From Malachius bipustulatus (taxonomy: Eukaryota; Arthropoda; Insecta; Coleoptera; Melyridae): 64,000 bases of DNA. The position numbers were made by a program, and so were the translations under genes. The notes beneath the pieces are model-generated. The model was given only the letters and a program-made list of their open reading frames with translations. It did not search any database and was not told the origin of the DNA. The DNA is taken from the NCBI GenBank assembly GCA_910589415.1, contig OU342630.1, forward strand, positions 16,959,867-17,023,866. Direction: 5' to 3'. Below are positions 1 to 13,396 of the stretch, piece after piece. How positions within the stretch are numbered: position 1 is the stretch's first letter; each line of letters begins with the position of its first letter.

Positions 1-304
1 GCAGTATAAATACATACATATCTAATGTGGTTCATTTTATCTTACCTAGCAGCTTACTAGATAATTAGATTACAAACACTTTAACAAGAAAAGAAAAAAA
101 CAATTAGGGACCTACCTACTTAAATTAATCTGTTTCTTTGGGGCTCTGCTGTCACAAAACGAGGCGCTAAAATAAGCTTTTATCAATGTTTTCAAAATTT
201 TACATAAACAATATTATTTACCTAAATATACAGCAAAATCTTCAGCCACCAACCCAAGAATGCTCCAGAACTTGGAATTGTCACCCACTTTATTGGTAAT
301 TATG

Positions 305-420
305 CACAGGATGTTTCAAAACTTCATCAAAAAAACTTATAATTCATTGGCGTATATTCTGAGAAAAAATCATATTAACAAGAAACGGCTAACGGTTTTG
401 GGATAGAGGGTATCAAAATA
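305..420 (+). repeat. Related fragment of the same foldback family
   Basis: It begins CACAGGATGTTTCAAAA, followed by ATTCATTGG and CTGAGAAAAAATCATATTAAC, and is similar in order to 17501-17610. Confidence 0.45.
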
Positions 421-2046
421 GTATACTACTGCAAAAAATTAGGGAAACACTTTATGGAGTTCCCTTGCCGACAAAGCGGTCACTAGATTTTTTTCAAAAT
501 TTTACATGAATCGAGCGGCAAGGGCATTCTTGAAGTTCTCAAACTCCCAGGTTTGTCTGCATTATGGGAGTGACGTCACTTGTAATGCACCACCAAAATC
601 GACTTCACACGATTTTCAGTTGAAATTTAGAGCCTGCCCTATAACTGATCATAAATCAGAATTTAATCATCCTTTAACAGGCTTGAGTGATAGATTCAAA
701 TTCCCTGCAGGCCCTTTGTACCAAAGGCTTACCGATATCGTCATTCTTTGTAAATTAGAGTTTCTTTGTTCGAACTCCTGAAAATTGACCACAAGATTTT
801 CAAAGATGGCTCAAGTTTGAGTCAAAACATTTTTTCTCATCACAAAAGAGGTCATCCAATTGTGAATTATTGTTTATCGTTCAACGATTTGTTTAACGTT
901 TAACGTTTTCACTTGTTTGCAACATGTTTGCAACTTCTTCATCTACTAGGAGGTTGTACTTCTTTTTTGACCATTAGATGTTATTTAGAAACATTTTTAC
1001 TGGCACATTCGGATTCATTTTAATTGGAGTCTTTGGTATCCGTTGATACCATTCTTTCAATTCTACCCCTCCCCCCATTAGATTCTCTACAGCTTCTTCC
1101 CTCCTCCTGGAAGAATGATAAAGAGTTCTTGCATGAAAACATGTTAGGGTACACCTGAAATGTTCTTAAATGATTCATTTATACTGTTGAAGACCTAAGA
1201 AATAATTGTCTTGTTACCGAAAAGTAAATTTTTGCAGATTTTTACAGCACATTTTAGGCCCATGTAACTTTCAGAATTTTAACATTTTTTTATTATCGCA
1301 AGATTGAAGGTAGATCAACTATTTTACTTACCAATAAAATTAACGAAATTCACACAGAACGTTCTCAACTCTGTGTCCAAACCTTTATTTGCAAGTTGCG
1401 AGGCAATTTCAAAAGGATCAACGGACACTATGGTTAGAGGCACCAATTGCAAAAGTAATTATGTCGTTTAGACAGCTCTTGCTTTCAGAGTTTTAAGCAG
1501 TTTTAAGGACTGCCTCAAGGCTTCAATACTCGAGTCAACTCATATTGGTGTTAACAGCAATATGTCAAGAAAATCTTAAAATAACCTAGAAAGTCTTTAT
1601 TTAATAACAAGATAAACGAAAAAAATCCTACCTATTTGATTAAAATTGTCAAAATGTTGGTATTCAGGGCTAATTTTTCCTCCACCTTGTGCCGGTTTCG
1701 TTGTATAGGGCCTGTAACTTTGAAAATTGCAATTTTCACTTGTCTATAACTCAAAAATTTCTGAATTCAAACTCAAACTATAAATACCAATCTTATTTTT
1801 TTCTTCTCAGACAATTTAAAAATGCAATAACATAAGAGCATTCCATTTAAAAAGATATGTTTCATATTTTTGGGACACTGTACATTATTAATATAATTAT
1901 AGTAACGTGTTAGTTGCCTCCCTTATAGCGTTACTTTGAGTGCTTTTGTTAATTACCTATGCAAAGGTCGTGTTTCCATTACTAATTTGGCTCGGAGGCT
2001 CGGTGTCATTTCTTGTAGTTGCACTAAGGGAGTAATACCCCCAACC
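421..2046. other. No gene recognised
   Basis: AT-rich DNA with short open frames only. GTTTAACGTTTAACG near 890 and a TTTTTGGGACACTGTAC end near 1870 hint at old TE pieces. Confidence 0.5.
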
Positions 2047-2059
2047 TAGTTGTCGTGTC

Positions 2060-2700
2060 GTGACTAAAGGTCTTCACTAGAGGCAACGGCGCAGGAGAAT
2101 GTCCGAATGTGGGCTCTTCGCCAAACCGTATATCGCTGTGTCGTGGGCATGTCTCGCGCACGGAGAGATATGTGGGGGTCTTGACTTAACCGTTCGGACT
2201 GCGTGGATGAGCACCACTATAAAAACCTCCCCAATCTCAAGGTATTGCGCGCGCCGAAGAGATGCATGACTGTGCGGTAGCTCAGTCTTAGCGGCAAACA
2301 TAACCTCGGGGCACCGGGCACACCCCGCTGTATTAAGCCTTACTCTTCGCATACGGGTTCTGCGGGGTGGACCTTTCCAAGTCACTCCTGAGACATTCAT
2401 GGAGTGTGTAAAACAAAAATATGGTTCGTAACCTGTGGAGATCGGTTCTAATCCGACTCCAAGAAACAGCTCGATTTCGCTGGACCAGGAGGAGAAACAA
2501 ATCTCCCCTGAGAAAAAGGACGACAAATAACCAGAGTACAAACCTTCGGGGAAGACTTTCTCACACCGGAGGACCTGGATACATTAGCAACAGTCAAGAT
2601 GCTTTCAAGAGGCTGACATGATGGGGTTAATGTAGCACGACTAGATGTGAGCGACAGTATACCTGCGGTCGCAGTGGAGGTGTCAAAATAGCCCACTCAC
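2060..2700 (+). mobile_element. LINE (jockey/R1-like) remnant, 5' part fused to 3' tail
   Basis: The 3' part (about 2547-2700) matches the reverse complement of 28819-28975 and encodes the C-terminal tail FLTPEDLDTLATVKM seen after the RNase H zinc motif of that LINE. The upstream GC-rich 2060-2530 looks like a 5' UTR and ORF1 start (for example SDSKKQLDFAGPGGETNLP). The whole middle, including reverse transcriptase, is missing, so this is an internal deletion or a mosaic. Confidence 0.6.
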
Positions 2701-4589
2701 GATGAATCTAATTCTAATTCTCTAAGGGAGCATTAGGTCGTAGCCTTTTTTTATACGCCGGGGGCAATCTCGTGTAATATGTCCCGGCTCATTACATAAT
2801 CATACATGTCCTTATTTACTTTGTTCTGGGTATGTGGCTAAGGATCTGGATATGTGGCTAAGGACGTATGTTCTTTCCTTCTTTCAGTTCTAAATATGAG
2901 GGGACCGGTGATTTCATATACATTTTCACAGTTCGTACTCCATTTTCAACCGAATAGATAAAGTCGTTCCCTTTCCATAAGTCGCTTCGTTCGTTTTTTA
3001 TATCCGCATTGCTCCATTCTATTGGGAAGTCGAATATCTTGACTCTAACTTCTGGTTCCTCCTGGCATATGATCCTCATGTCTTGTTTTGTATACACTTG
3101 ACTTTCCCTGTGTGAACTTGAAATTTTCACATCATTTTATGCAATTTAGACATGCACGTAAAATCTAACGTTATTGTATCTCGCCGCCGAATAGACATTT
3201 CTGGCGTTTACACCGGATCGGCAAATGTAAACAACTTTCAACGCTAATCACTGCTCTTGAGCACTTTCTGGGTTTTGGATTTGTACGAGGGCAGTACAAG
3301 TCCGCTGAAGCCACATATGGCCCATTGTGCTTCCACCATAAAAATAGCAACGTGTTTTGTTATGGGCAAAAACATTTTTTATAATTTATTTGTTTCGTTG
3401 CCATATGAAAAAAGTAAAGTACTCAAAAAGTGAATAAATATGAATTATAAGATGTTGACAGCTACAGAGATACGGGCATCTCATACATATGCCTGAAGAT
3501 GCTGCTTTGAAAGTGGCGAAACCCGTGTAACATCGATAATATATCAATATTACACAGTAGAATTTGAACATTATTGTTTTGTTTAAGAAATCTTTTAATT
3601 CATTATTATAAGAAAAAACGATAAATAAATAAAAATACGAGCTAAAGATTGCGATCCAATTTTTATTGTTATTGTGTAACTCTCTGAAATATGAACATAT
3701 CATTATATTTAGAAAAATGATCATCAATAGCTCTCATGGAAACCTCAATTTCCACAAAACAACTTTCAATCTGGATACTTTGTGCTCGACTTTGTGTATG
3801 TGTAAATTTTGCCTGCAGAAACGAACATCATTAAATACAAGAGTTAATTTTGCAGCCGAATTTCATGTCTTGTTAATGAAAAAACTTCTCTCGATTTGCC
3901 TACTACAATAACGAGTACAATAACATCTTGACATACTGGCATGTGAATATCTATCTGACTATTATCAAGTTTATTTTTAATTATTTCGACCTTAATTACA
4001 ATAATTGGTTTCTGAATATTTTCGACGTTAAAACATACATTATACTTTGTTGTTAATTTTTATACGATATAACATCTCTACATAATCGTAAACATATTTA
4101 TGAATGGAGTGAACTCGTGAATTTATCTGATATCGCCTCGTAATTTTTCTTATTAACCCACGACAAATTAAATGATATAAGAGTAGCTTTTAAGTTGATG
4201 AAGGAAATTTTTATACTGCTATTGTAGCTTTAATCATGAAGTTATTGAGTACCTACTTACCTCGTTATTGTATATAAAATCACTTATAAATGTTGATTGC
4301 GATTTTTGATCACTTATGGATTCATCAACGAAATTTTTTGTTGATAATATAAGTCTTTGAACAAAGAAAGAGAAAAATAGAAGTCCCAGATAAAAAAGTT
4401 CTGGGTTTAAAGGTGAGACCAAAGCCATACACAATTCTCCTAATAAACATTAATACTTCTAATAATGCTTCCTATGATTAGTTTTTTTACGTCAACGGTC
4501 AAGTCGTCAACCAACAAGAATGACCACATTTACTGGCTGACACGACACTATCAAGAACAGTCTGTACGTCTCATGATCGAGACGAACTT
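2701..4589. other. No gene recognised apart from the hammerhead-like motif
   Basis: It includes a short direct repeat GTATGTGGCTAAGGA (2830-2865) and otherwise AT-rich sequence. Frames on both strands look fortuitous. Confidence 0.5.
3486..3542 (+). ncRNA. Hammerhead-ribozyme-like motif
   Basis: CTGAAGA matches the CUGANGA core. It is followed by a helix II candidate (GCTGC/GTGGC with loop TTTGAAA) and GAAA. Downstream CCCGTGT can pair with upstream ATACGGG (3472-3478 area) as helix III. The conserved U at the cleavage junction appears to be C, and one extra base sits before helix II. It is therefore probably a degenerate copy of the kind carried by Penelope-like and other retroelements. Confidence 0.35.
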
Positions 4590-4660
4590 CACTTGTGGCG
4601 TTCTCGTCTTCAGGATTTAAATCCAATGGGTTTCTCCTGTGGATCTTCATTTCATTCATT
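4590..4660 (+). pseudogene. Possible transposase C-terminal scrap
   Basis: The frame LQDLNPMGFLLWIF resembles the SPDLNPMDFFLW motif around the last catalytic residue of mariner-type transposases. It is very short and decayed. Confidence 0.3.
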
Positions 4661-5289
4661 ATTTCAGGCAATTCTAATGGATTTTTTTTAATCAGAAAGA
4701 GAACATTGTAGATAATGAACTAGTTAAGGAACAATTCGGGTATTTTTTAAAAAGCTCGTCAGTCAGTGAGGAAAAAACTGAATTCTTTTATATAGGGTAC
4801 CTAATTAGAAGTTTGTTGAAATTTTAGTGGTAGGTAGGAAGTGCCACTAGAACACGCCAGCCAAGTTTACCCTCTTAAATTCCGCAGGGGGTGCCCCCCC
4901 CCCATCTTGAATTGAAGAAATAGAATTGTTCAAAAGTTGCAAATTTTCAAAAATTACACTTGGGGGCAGCAACGGTTTTCATGATTTTAGAACAAAACAG
5001 TCAATCTGAGCGAAAATAGGTTACTACAAAAATTGTAACTTTTGAGTTTTCCTGCGGCGTGTTTGTCATCAAATAAAATATTGCATGCTTGATAGGAATA
5101 GAGAGGACGCCAAAAGTCGACAAGCGCCAATATTTTTGAAAATTTTATAATTTTGTACATAACTGATTAAAAATTGATAAACTTAAATGAAAGATGTTCG
5201 TCATATTGGATCCACCGTATCATATTATGTCATTTCACATAATTATGTGAATAGGTACCATTCGGTTTGTTATAATAGGGATACGTATT

Positions 5290-5568
5290 TCTTTGTTGTC
5301 ACTATTTTGAGTATCGATGTATGACTATGACTGAATTGTTCTCATTGCAATTAAGTGCCTACTTGCTTTATCTGGGAGGGAATTGTGTGGTACTTATGTG
5401 TATAAATACATTCTCTGTTGAACTTGTTTTTCGATTGTATTGTTGGTTTTTAATTTTATATCTAATATAAGGGGAAAATTTAAATGTGAATTGAGAATCA
5501 AATCCATTGTGATGGGAGATTTTTTCCTTTGGACACAATAAACGTTATTGTTATTATTATTATTGGAT
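5290..5568 (+). mobile_element. Retroposon 3' end with ATTATT tail
   Basis: The segment ends ACAATAAACGTTATTG followed by (TTA)n, the usual form of a LINE or SINE 3' terminus with a microsatellite tail. A TTGGATCCACC motif occurs just after it (5563) and again at 5207, so it may have inserted into or duplicated an older repeat. Confidence 0.4.
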
Positions 5569-6862
5569 CCACCATATTGTTTTATGGAAATTGGATATCG
5601 AAATCTTAATCATCGACACCGCATGTATCTTTATTTATATATTTTTTTTTTTGAAAATGCATTTGCACTGCAGGGGAATCCTTTTGAGGCTCTGGGAGCG
5701 GTGCAGGAGTGGAGATTCACGCTCACGAATGCTATTCCAAAGTGATGCGGTTCTATACATAAAAGACGTCTGAAATAAGGTGATACGAGATGTAATGAGC
5801 TGAACTTGATATGGATGAGCTATTGCATCTCGTCGCGTGTTTCTGCCCTGCCTTGTTCTAGTTAGGATCAAACGGTCAAAAATACTACAACTTGAATTAA
5901 TTAGGTATTGGCAAAATTAAAAAGTTTTCAAATATGTTGGCACCGGTTGACTTTTCGCGGCCTCTGTATGCGTACCAAGCCTGCAAAAAATTTTAAGACA
6001 CTTTATATAGGAAAACTCAAAAGGTACGTACAACTTTTTTCATACCTATCGAACATCTGTTCTTGTCTTAGTCTGCACGGCACTGAATGTTTGAAATAAA
6101 TTGATTTTCAGAAAATCATCAAGGATGACACAAGTTGATGGGTATATCCTTACAAAAACGTAATCAATCATTACTAAAATGTTTGCCGCTTTTTTTGTAA
6201 ATATTGTGCATAAGATAGATAGTCTTTACAGAAGCTATTAACCACCCACATTTTAGGAGGGTTGGTCAAGTTGCAAACTAATCCTCTCTATTTTCCTCTT
6301 AGTAAATAGATAAAGTTCTGATATAATACTCGTAATAAAGGAGACATTTAATTTTACAGATATAAATCACAAGGATGCTATTTTTCTCTACCTAATATTT
6401 TCAGATGTAGGTAATTAAAACATCTAACAATACTTACGTAACATAAGCAAACCTCAACTTTTTATACTACCTACTTAACTATAATAACCGTATAAAATTA
6501 AATATGTTATGAGAAAATCATGCACTCAATTATTTTGTTTGCTTTATTATCACCGCGAAATTAATTACTATAGGATTGTTTTAAAATAAAAAAGACGAAG
6601 CTGTAGCAGCAGTACTAAGAAAAATCTTACCAATAATACTAACTGATTACTAACTGATCGAACGCCGGGAACATAATTCTTGAACAATTCGATTGTCTAA
6701 GCAAAGGTGGTTTCATTATGATTAAATAATTAAGAATACATTTTAAAAATCATAACATGGACTCAAAATAAGCTACTTTCAATTAAGAAATAACAAAAAC
6801 GTTCAGAATTTTTTTTATAATGAAGCATCTATTCGGTCAAGTATTTTTATTTTTAGTCTCCT
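5569..6862. other. No gene recognised
   Basis: AT-rich. I see no domain or clear repeat beyond the TTGGATCCACC word at its left edge. Confidence 0.5.
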
Positions 6863-7350
6863 GATTCATTCTTGCGTGGGGTTCCCTTTGCTCTATCAAC
6901 ACCTGCCGATGCCTAGTGGGAGGGGTGCATTTTCAACAAGACCAGGAGATGTAAAACCCTCAAACCCATCACAATTCGATTAGTGATTCAGGGTATGTTT
7001 CACATGTTTGCCGTCACTGTTTTTGATTGGATCGCGCAGCTTGTTGCTCACTTGTTCATACCACAAGCAATTATTATCTCAATTATTTGCTCAACCTTAA
7101 GTGTTTCAAATAAAATTTCAATTTTCAAATTCAATCTCAATTTTCGCTCAAATGGCTCACGTGTCTGCTAAAGTAGCTCAAATGTCCGCTCAAAATATAG
7201 CTCACAGGTCCACTCTAGTAGTCCAAATGTCCGCTCAAGTGATTTAAACGCCCGCTAAAATATCTGCTCAAGTAACTCATATTTTCATATGTAGCTCTCC
7301 GGAATGTGGGGATCCCCTTGCTCCATCTGCGCCTGCTAATTCATAGCTCT
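6863..7350 (+). repeat. Degenerate minisatellite with flanking direct repeats
   Basis: Between about 7075 and 7275 the words GCTCAA, GCTCAC and GTCCGCTCAA recur every 15-25 bases. The flanks share a direct repeat: GTGGGGTTCCCTTTGCTC near 6878 and GTGGGGATCCCCTTGCTCC near 7306. Confidence 0.55.
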
Positions 7351-10300
7351 ATCCTCGCCCGACATGGATAACTCGGGCGAGGGCCTTAAACAACTGTAGA
7401 CGCTACTATACTGTCTTTTCTGTTCATAGACCATTTTCTAATGCATCTTCTCAACATTACGTATTTTCGGTATCTCTCGCTTAGTGAAAACCGCAACCGC
7501 CTGTGTGCTCCATTTGTTCGTACGTGTCTTAAACTCTTTTGCAAGTTTTGCCCATCGCCGCAACATTTTTTGTTTTCTTCTTAGCTAATTGAAAATCTTA
7601 AACCACCTCTTCTTTGCCTTTTCAATTTCCACCCGTGTATTCATTGTGTTCTCCACCTTGAACACGTGGTTTCCCTAGATTTCCATCTGACAGTCTGCAA
7701 CTACCAATCTACGTTTTCCTGGTAAACTTTATCAACTTAACACCTCGCTGTTTTTCGCTTTGTATTATAGCGTTGATTAAACGACCTTCAATCAACGATT
7801 ATAGGTTTGCTACTTTCCACTTGTTAAATGTTTCATAGGACACCATATTTTGACACCTAATCAATATGGTTTGTTCTATTCCCGCTCTCGTAGTTTGTAA
7901 GAACGTTCACGAAACTTCTTCAGTGGTCACCAGATCGAAGTTCACAAGTATTTCTCTCATCTCTGTTCCTTCTTCAAATCTCTACCATTCATTTACACCT
8001 ATCAGGTATTATTACTTGTTTCAATTGTCTTCATAAACTCTCCCCCTCATATTTTTGCCCCCTTAGACAAGGGGACATAAATTACTGTGCCCAAAGGAAA
8101 TTTTTCAAATTCTTGACATGAAAGTAATTACAAAAATATTAATAAAAGTCATTTGACGTCGATATTAGCTTCAAAACGAGCACAGTTATCAAATCTGCCC
8201 GTTAGCCTAATTAGCCTTTATAATATTGGCTGTTGGTCTCTTCGCTTTACGAGTATATTCCCCTCCATCTTTTTAACTGTACACACATTATCTCAAATTT
8301 TATTCTGTAAGTCAAAGTCTTTGCACCATCCCTTTTACATGACATCTTCATAAAATGAAGAGGCTTCTCAATCCAAGTAATTTGAAATTATGCCGTCGAT
8401 GATAAAAATGTTATGCCGTTAATGTGACACAAGAATCTAAAGTATCTGGTCCTTTTATCATAACTTGACATGAAAAATGATGATTGCACCAAACTATTAC
8501 ACACCGCAATGCTTTGTTTACTTTGAAGCGTTTTCTTTCCTTGTAAGCTTCATGACAGAAATAGATCTCCAGATCCTAACCCGATACAAGGAACTCAATA
8601 AAACCATAACACTTTTGATTCCTAAGATATTCCCCGTTTTATCATGGTGCCCCTTGTTTTTTTTTCCGGAATTTTTGGTAACATTCTTGAATATTGTTTA
8701 TCGAAAGAACCTACAATGAAAATCGTCACTAGAATAAAATGTCATATAATAATTTAGACCTATCCCTTTAAATCTGGTTTCATGGCCTCATAAAACATGA
8801 ACCGACCTTAACCCTTTTTGCTCGTGTCACCGCTAATGATTTTTTTTTTTTATTAAATCATCGTGTTCTTTTCTGAATTTCACAAGTAACAGTTAGCTTT
8901 CACTCCATTTGCTATCTACACTCTATTTGGTCTTTGGTACAGCTTCGTCAGGTTTTTTCGATAGATTTCCTGAAGCTGTTGTTATTATAGCGCTTTTTTA
9001 GTTGTATCCAATTCCTTCTAAACAAGCCACATTATCCCATCGCTCAAGATATCTTTTCGGCTTTATATGAAAGATTCTAAGTGCATGTAATGCATTCTAA
9101 GGTAAAAGTTTTGTGTTATTTCCACCTAACTTGAGCACAGGTCTTATTAAGTGATCAGCGTAAAATAAAACTTCGAAACAGTACAAGTAGGTAAGTAGTA
9201 AGTACTAAGAGGAACGAGTTTTATTTGGTGAATATTAATTTGGCGACATAGGTTGCATCTTAGTCTGACCATAATTACTCTTGATCTCTGAACTGGTTAT
9301 CAACTTAAATACAAAATGAAAATCATTTGTGTTACCGATTACCTATAATAGGTCCTCACATCAAAAAATATAAAAAGTTTGTTAAATCAGTTCGAACAAT
9401 TTATAAAGCTTCATTTATATAAACACATACTCATCTGATACTCGATCATCATGGCTTCTTAATTTAAAAACACATTTGGGGGCCTATAATTGGATTAACT
9501 TATTTCGTCACGGATGCCGTGCGAGGATTGTCATTTTGTGAAAACTTTTCATAACTATTGATGCGGTTTGAAAATATTAAATGTGGTTATAAACAGTACG
9601 TGCACGTTTATAAGTGATGTCCGCTTATATAATTCATATAATGTTTAACATTTCAAGCAAATGAAATAATTCTTTCTTGACTTGAAAACATACAAATATT
9701 GAGTTAGAGATTATTATGAATTGTGAAAAGAGTTATTTAAATGAATTTATGTCAGTAGTCTATTTACCTTGTTAATAAAAAACAATGGGGGAATTGCTTA
9801 AATAAGGTATAGTCGCAGTTAATCTATCTAAATTTATTGGAGCATGTAAATCCTAGCGAGTTAATAATCCATTTAACAGGTATCAGAGACACACATAATT
9901 CAAAAATATTTATTAAAGCGGTAGGATTACCTATTACCTATCACCTACCTACGATTTAAATTAAATTATTTTTGAGCAAAATTAACTACATAAAATGGTT
10001 GTATCGACCTTGCTACCCTCAGGTGCAAAATAAACGGACCTCGTACTATTTTTTTAAAACGAGTATATTTAGATATTTTGGCTTTCGGGTTATACTTTTG
10101 ATTTTTTTTTGATAAAGGCCTTCCTCCTGAACGATTCAAGAAACAATGATTGATTTTTTTTTTCGTTTTATTAAACAACAACATCGCTTATAACCGTAAC
10201 TGTCACTTAACTATAGTCTGTCTCATTAACAACAAGCTACCTTGCAACCAAAAAACGTCACACAATTGCACAACACAGGCACTCTGCGAATTAAATAAAT

Positions 10301-10800
10301 AATAAATGTGAAATGATTGAATTTCAATTTTCTAAAGTTGTTAATTTGAAATGAGATTAATTATCATTCTCTTTTTTTGATCCAGGGTAAATCAAAAGTG
10401 TATACTAAAAGCATAATTATTCCAAATAAATAACAAAACTTTTAATAAAAACCATTTAAAAAATAAATATAAAAATTTAAAGAGGTTTTTTTGCAACTTA
10501 GTGTGTAACTTTAACCAGAAGAGTATAAAGTTCTTAGAATTAATTAAACTCGAATAGAGCATATTCAAATCAGAAGGAAAACGTTTTTTTTTTTTTTTAG
10601 TTATTAGTTTTTTTCTTTATTATTAGCTGTTACTTGCATTCCAAGAGGCAATAAGTGAAGTTTTTATCTGAGGTGGTCGTAAGCTGAGTCCGCAAAGCCT
10701 GGTCCACAATTTCCACAAAGCTACCCAAGTTATAAACGAAATTTACCAACACGGAACGCATGATGTTTTTCTCACTACCATAACTACAAACCAGAAAATA
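7351..10800. other. No gene recognised apart from the MITE fragment at 8.1 kb
   Basis: Short frames only (up to 80 codons), no recognisable motif and no strong inverted repeat. Confidence 0.5.
8113..8236 (-). mobile_element. Partial copy of the Harbinger-type MITE
   Basis: The reverse complement of this stretch matches 55675-55800, including the end CAGCCAATATTATAAAGGCT and the word AACGGGCAGAT. The other terminus is not found, so the copy is truncated. Confidence 0.7.
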
Positions 10801-11050
10801 TACACTGTGTTGCATAGGAAAGGTAACATAGGGAAAACCTAGAGTGAATATTATTAAGGATCCAAGCCACTCCGGTTTAAAAGCTGATATCCATTCTGCT
10901 TCTATCTATTAGATAGTTTCTATATCCTAGGAAACCTGGTAGTTTCCAAGGAAACTGTATTTTTTAAAGGATGTTATTTATTTTCAAAGTATTGTTGAAA
11001 TATTCTTTACACGTATTCCCTATGTTACCTTTTCTATGTAACACGGTGTA
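10801..11050. mobile_element. 250-bp MITE with TA target duplication
   Basis: Inverted ends of about 38 bp (TACAC(T/C)GTGTT(G/A)CATAG and onward) are flanked by TA at 10799-10800 and 11051-11052. It is non-coding. Confidence 0.85.
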
Positions 11051-11844
11051 TATTTTTTAATTGTGACATTTATTATTGACGTTTTAAACTATGAATTTAT
11101 AATCTGGCGTCGATAGGTCTGTCTCTATCTTCATAATTTTTATTGTTAACACGAACTTTGGTTTGTTGCAACTTTCTACGAAAAGTGAGCTGTCGCGGTA
11201 AGTCGTTTTTTCTGTCCTTAGTTACAGTTAAGTACTGTCTTTATTTAAGCAACGTGCATGTTTTACTATCCATTACAGTCGACTTTTTAACAATGAAATG
11301 TCAGGTCATGGTAGTGAGAAAAATCATTTATTCGCCTTCTCTAAATATCCCTCTCTATTAGCGGAGTTGTCAAAGTGCGAACATTATCACTTCTGTTCTT
11401 TCAATATCAAGGCATCTCTTTGACTTGTACTTGCTAGATGCGAATAAAATGATTAGGCAGGGGTTGACAGGATGTTTCCTCGTTCTGCTTTGTTCCTGCT
11501 TGAACTTCTCCATCTCCTCATCGTGCATTGCAACACACAGTTTCCAAAATGGCAAGCTGACGTATGCTTACGATGAACAGTCAATGGTTTATCTCTTACT
11601 ACCTCTTACTTCGAATAGCTGAGAAAACTTTAAATACACCACCAGCCAAAAGCAGCACAAATCAAAAATAAAGCACAGAAGAAGATTCTAGTTTTCTCTA
11701 GTTGTCATATAGCCGAATTGGGTGATCCATAATTAGCCGACACGATATACAGATTGTTGTAGATAACGTTAAAAAAAAAACGTGAATTCGAAACAAAAAT
11801 TGTTGCCATGGCTTCGTGTACTATTGAGGAACTATTAAGGTCCT

Positions 11845-12055
11845 TCAAGCTCGCGCGCATTGGCGGCTTGCGCGGTGATCGGGTCGCAGCGGCCAGGCCG
11901 CGGTGGCCAGGTCGCGTGGCTAGGTCACCCAAAATTCATAAGCGGCCAATCCAACGCGACCAGAACATGAGCGCCACGCGCTCGAGTTCTCGTTGGTCGC
12001 CGATACTCCCTGGCCTCGGGTTCCAGTGGCCACCAAGTGCGCGGTCTGCATTTAT
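11845..12055. other. GC/CpG-rich island
   Basis: A sharply GC-rich block (many CGCG and GCGGCC words) in AT-rich DNA. A frame starting ATGGCTTCG at 11808 with a fair Kozak context runs 84 codons but is Arg/Pro-rich and has no recognised domain. It could be a promoter or first-exon region or TE-derived; I see no partner exon. Confidence 0.4.
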
Positions 12056-13396
12056 TATGTAATAGTACATTAATGTACTTTTACAGCACAAATTAAAAAT
12101 ATATGTTTAAATGTAATATGACTGATATTCAGAGACATAGCAGAATAACAATCGTGTGATTTTTGCAATAGAGGTTAGAAAACACGGGTGTAATTCATGG
12201 ATGGAATGTCAAATTTCAAATTAATAAAGATGTTCATTTCTTCACATCTAATGAGTCCGTTTTTTAAATTGCGCAATTGTAGCGAATAATTACTTTCTTA
12301 CATAGGTACTTTACCCTTATTGTATTTTTTTGATTAACATCGTGATGATCAAATTATTTGTATTGTGCTTATGTAATTACAATTACATAATAAGAGACTT
12401 TCGTCTTTTGTTTTTTTTTTTAAGAAAATACTTTTTATGGTTCCCTAAAATACGATAATAGAAATTATAAAATCATCCGCGAGGTCTATAGGTAAATATT
12501 TACCAAAACTGAAGAACTGATTTATAGGCGACTTTTGAAAGTTCAAGGTTATTCAGTATTATCTAATTACGAGTACACATGCTGTGAAAGTGATTAATGA
12601 TTATTTACTTGACATTTGACTTCAGATAAATTTTAAGGATGTGAATTCATACAATATTATTTTTTCGGTTCGACTTTGTTTTATGTTATTGTTTTGAGAA
12701 TGAAAGTAAAGTCATCAAGAGCATCAACATCAAAATTGTAGAGAAATTATATTGAATGATTCACAAAACCTTATCGCTCACATGACAAAATTGCGGAAAC
12801 GATTCATTAAATAATAAAACACATCAGAAAAGCCGCGCTAAACCAACGCTGTAAAGATATAACACCCTTAGCTTATATCACATTCTGCCAGAAAGTAAAG
12901 TAAAAATTAAAAATATAATTACAAGAATTAGTTAAATTTTTTTAAATAGTACGAATGAAGTAGGTACTTCCTATAATAATTGGGTACAATATTTTATCTA
13001 CGAGTGATTCATAAAATGAACTTTTTTAGACGTTTCTTAGTTCATAAAATGTATGATTATATTGAAGAGTTAAATAAAGTAGTTTGGGTGTAATAAAGTG
13101 CCGTAGCGGTTCATTATTTAACGCTAAATCTGTCACGTTAGTGCACGCTCGCCCAGTGCAAGTAGTGAGCGGAGAGCGGAGCGGCTCAGTCATGGCGTTC
13201 GCAACTAACAACAACAACTGAACAGTGAACACGAGACGCTGAACGCTGAATTACATTGTATCCCGATTTATAATTACCATGCACCTATTATACTAGAGAA
13301 ACGTTTATTATCAGAGTTTATTAGCAGTTTATTAGCAGAGCGCCAGATCTATGTACAATTATTAATATTTTGTGTTTTTCGTCGTTTATACCTAAA

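Noticed and set aside
2077..2541. 154-codon minus-strand frame
   Set aside because: It lies in the GC-rich LINE-derived segment and has no recognised domain; the LINE coding sense is the opposite strand.
11425..11622. 65-codon hydrophobic frame near 11.4 kb as a secreted peptide
   Set aside because: Overlaps an equally long frame on the other strand, with no promoter or splice context.
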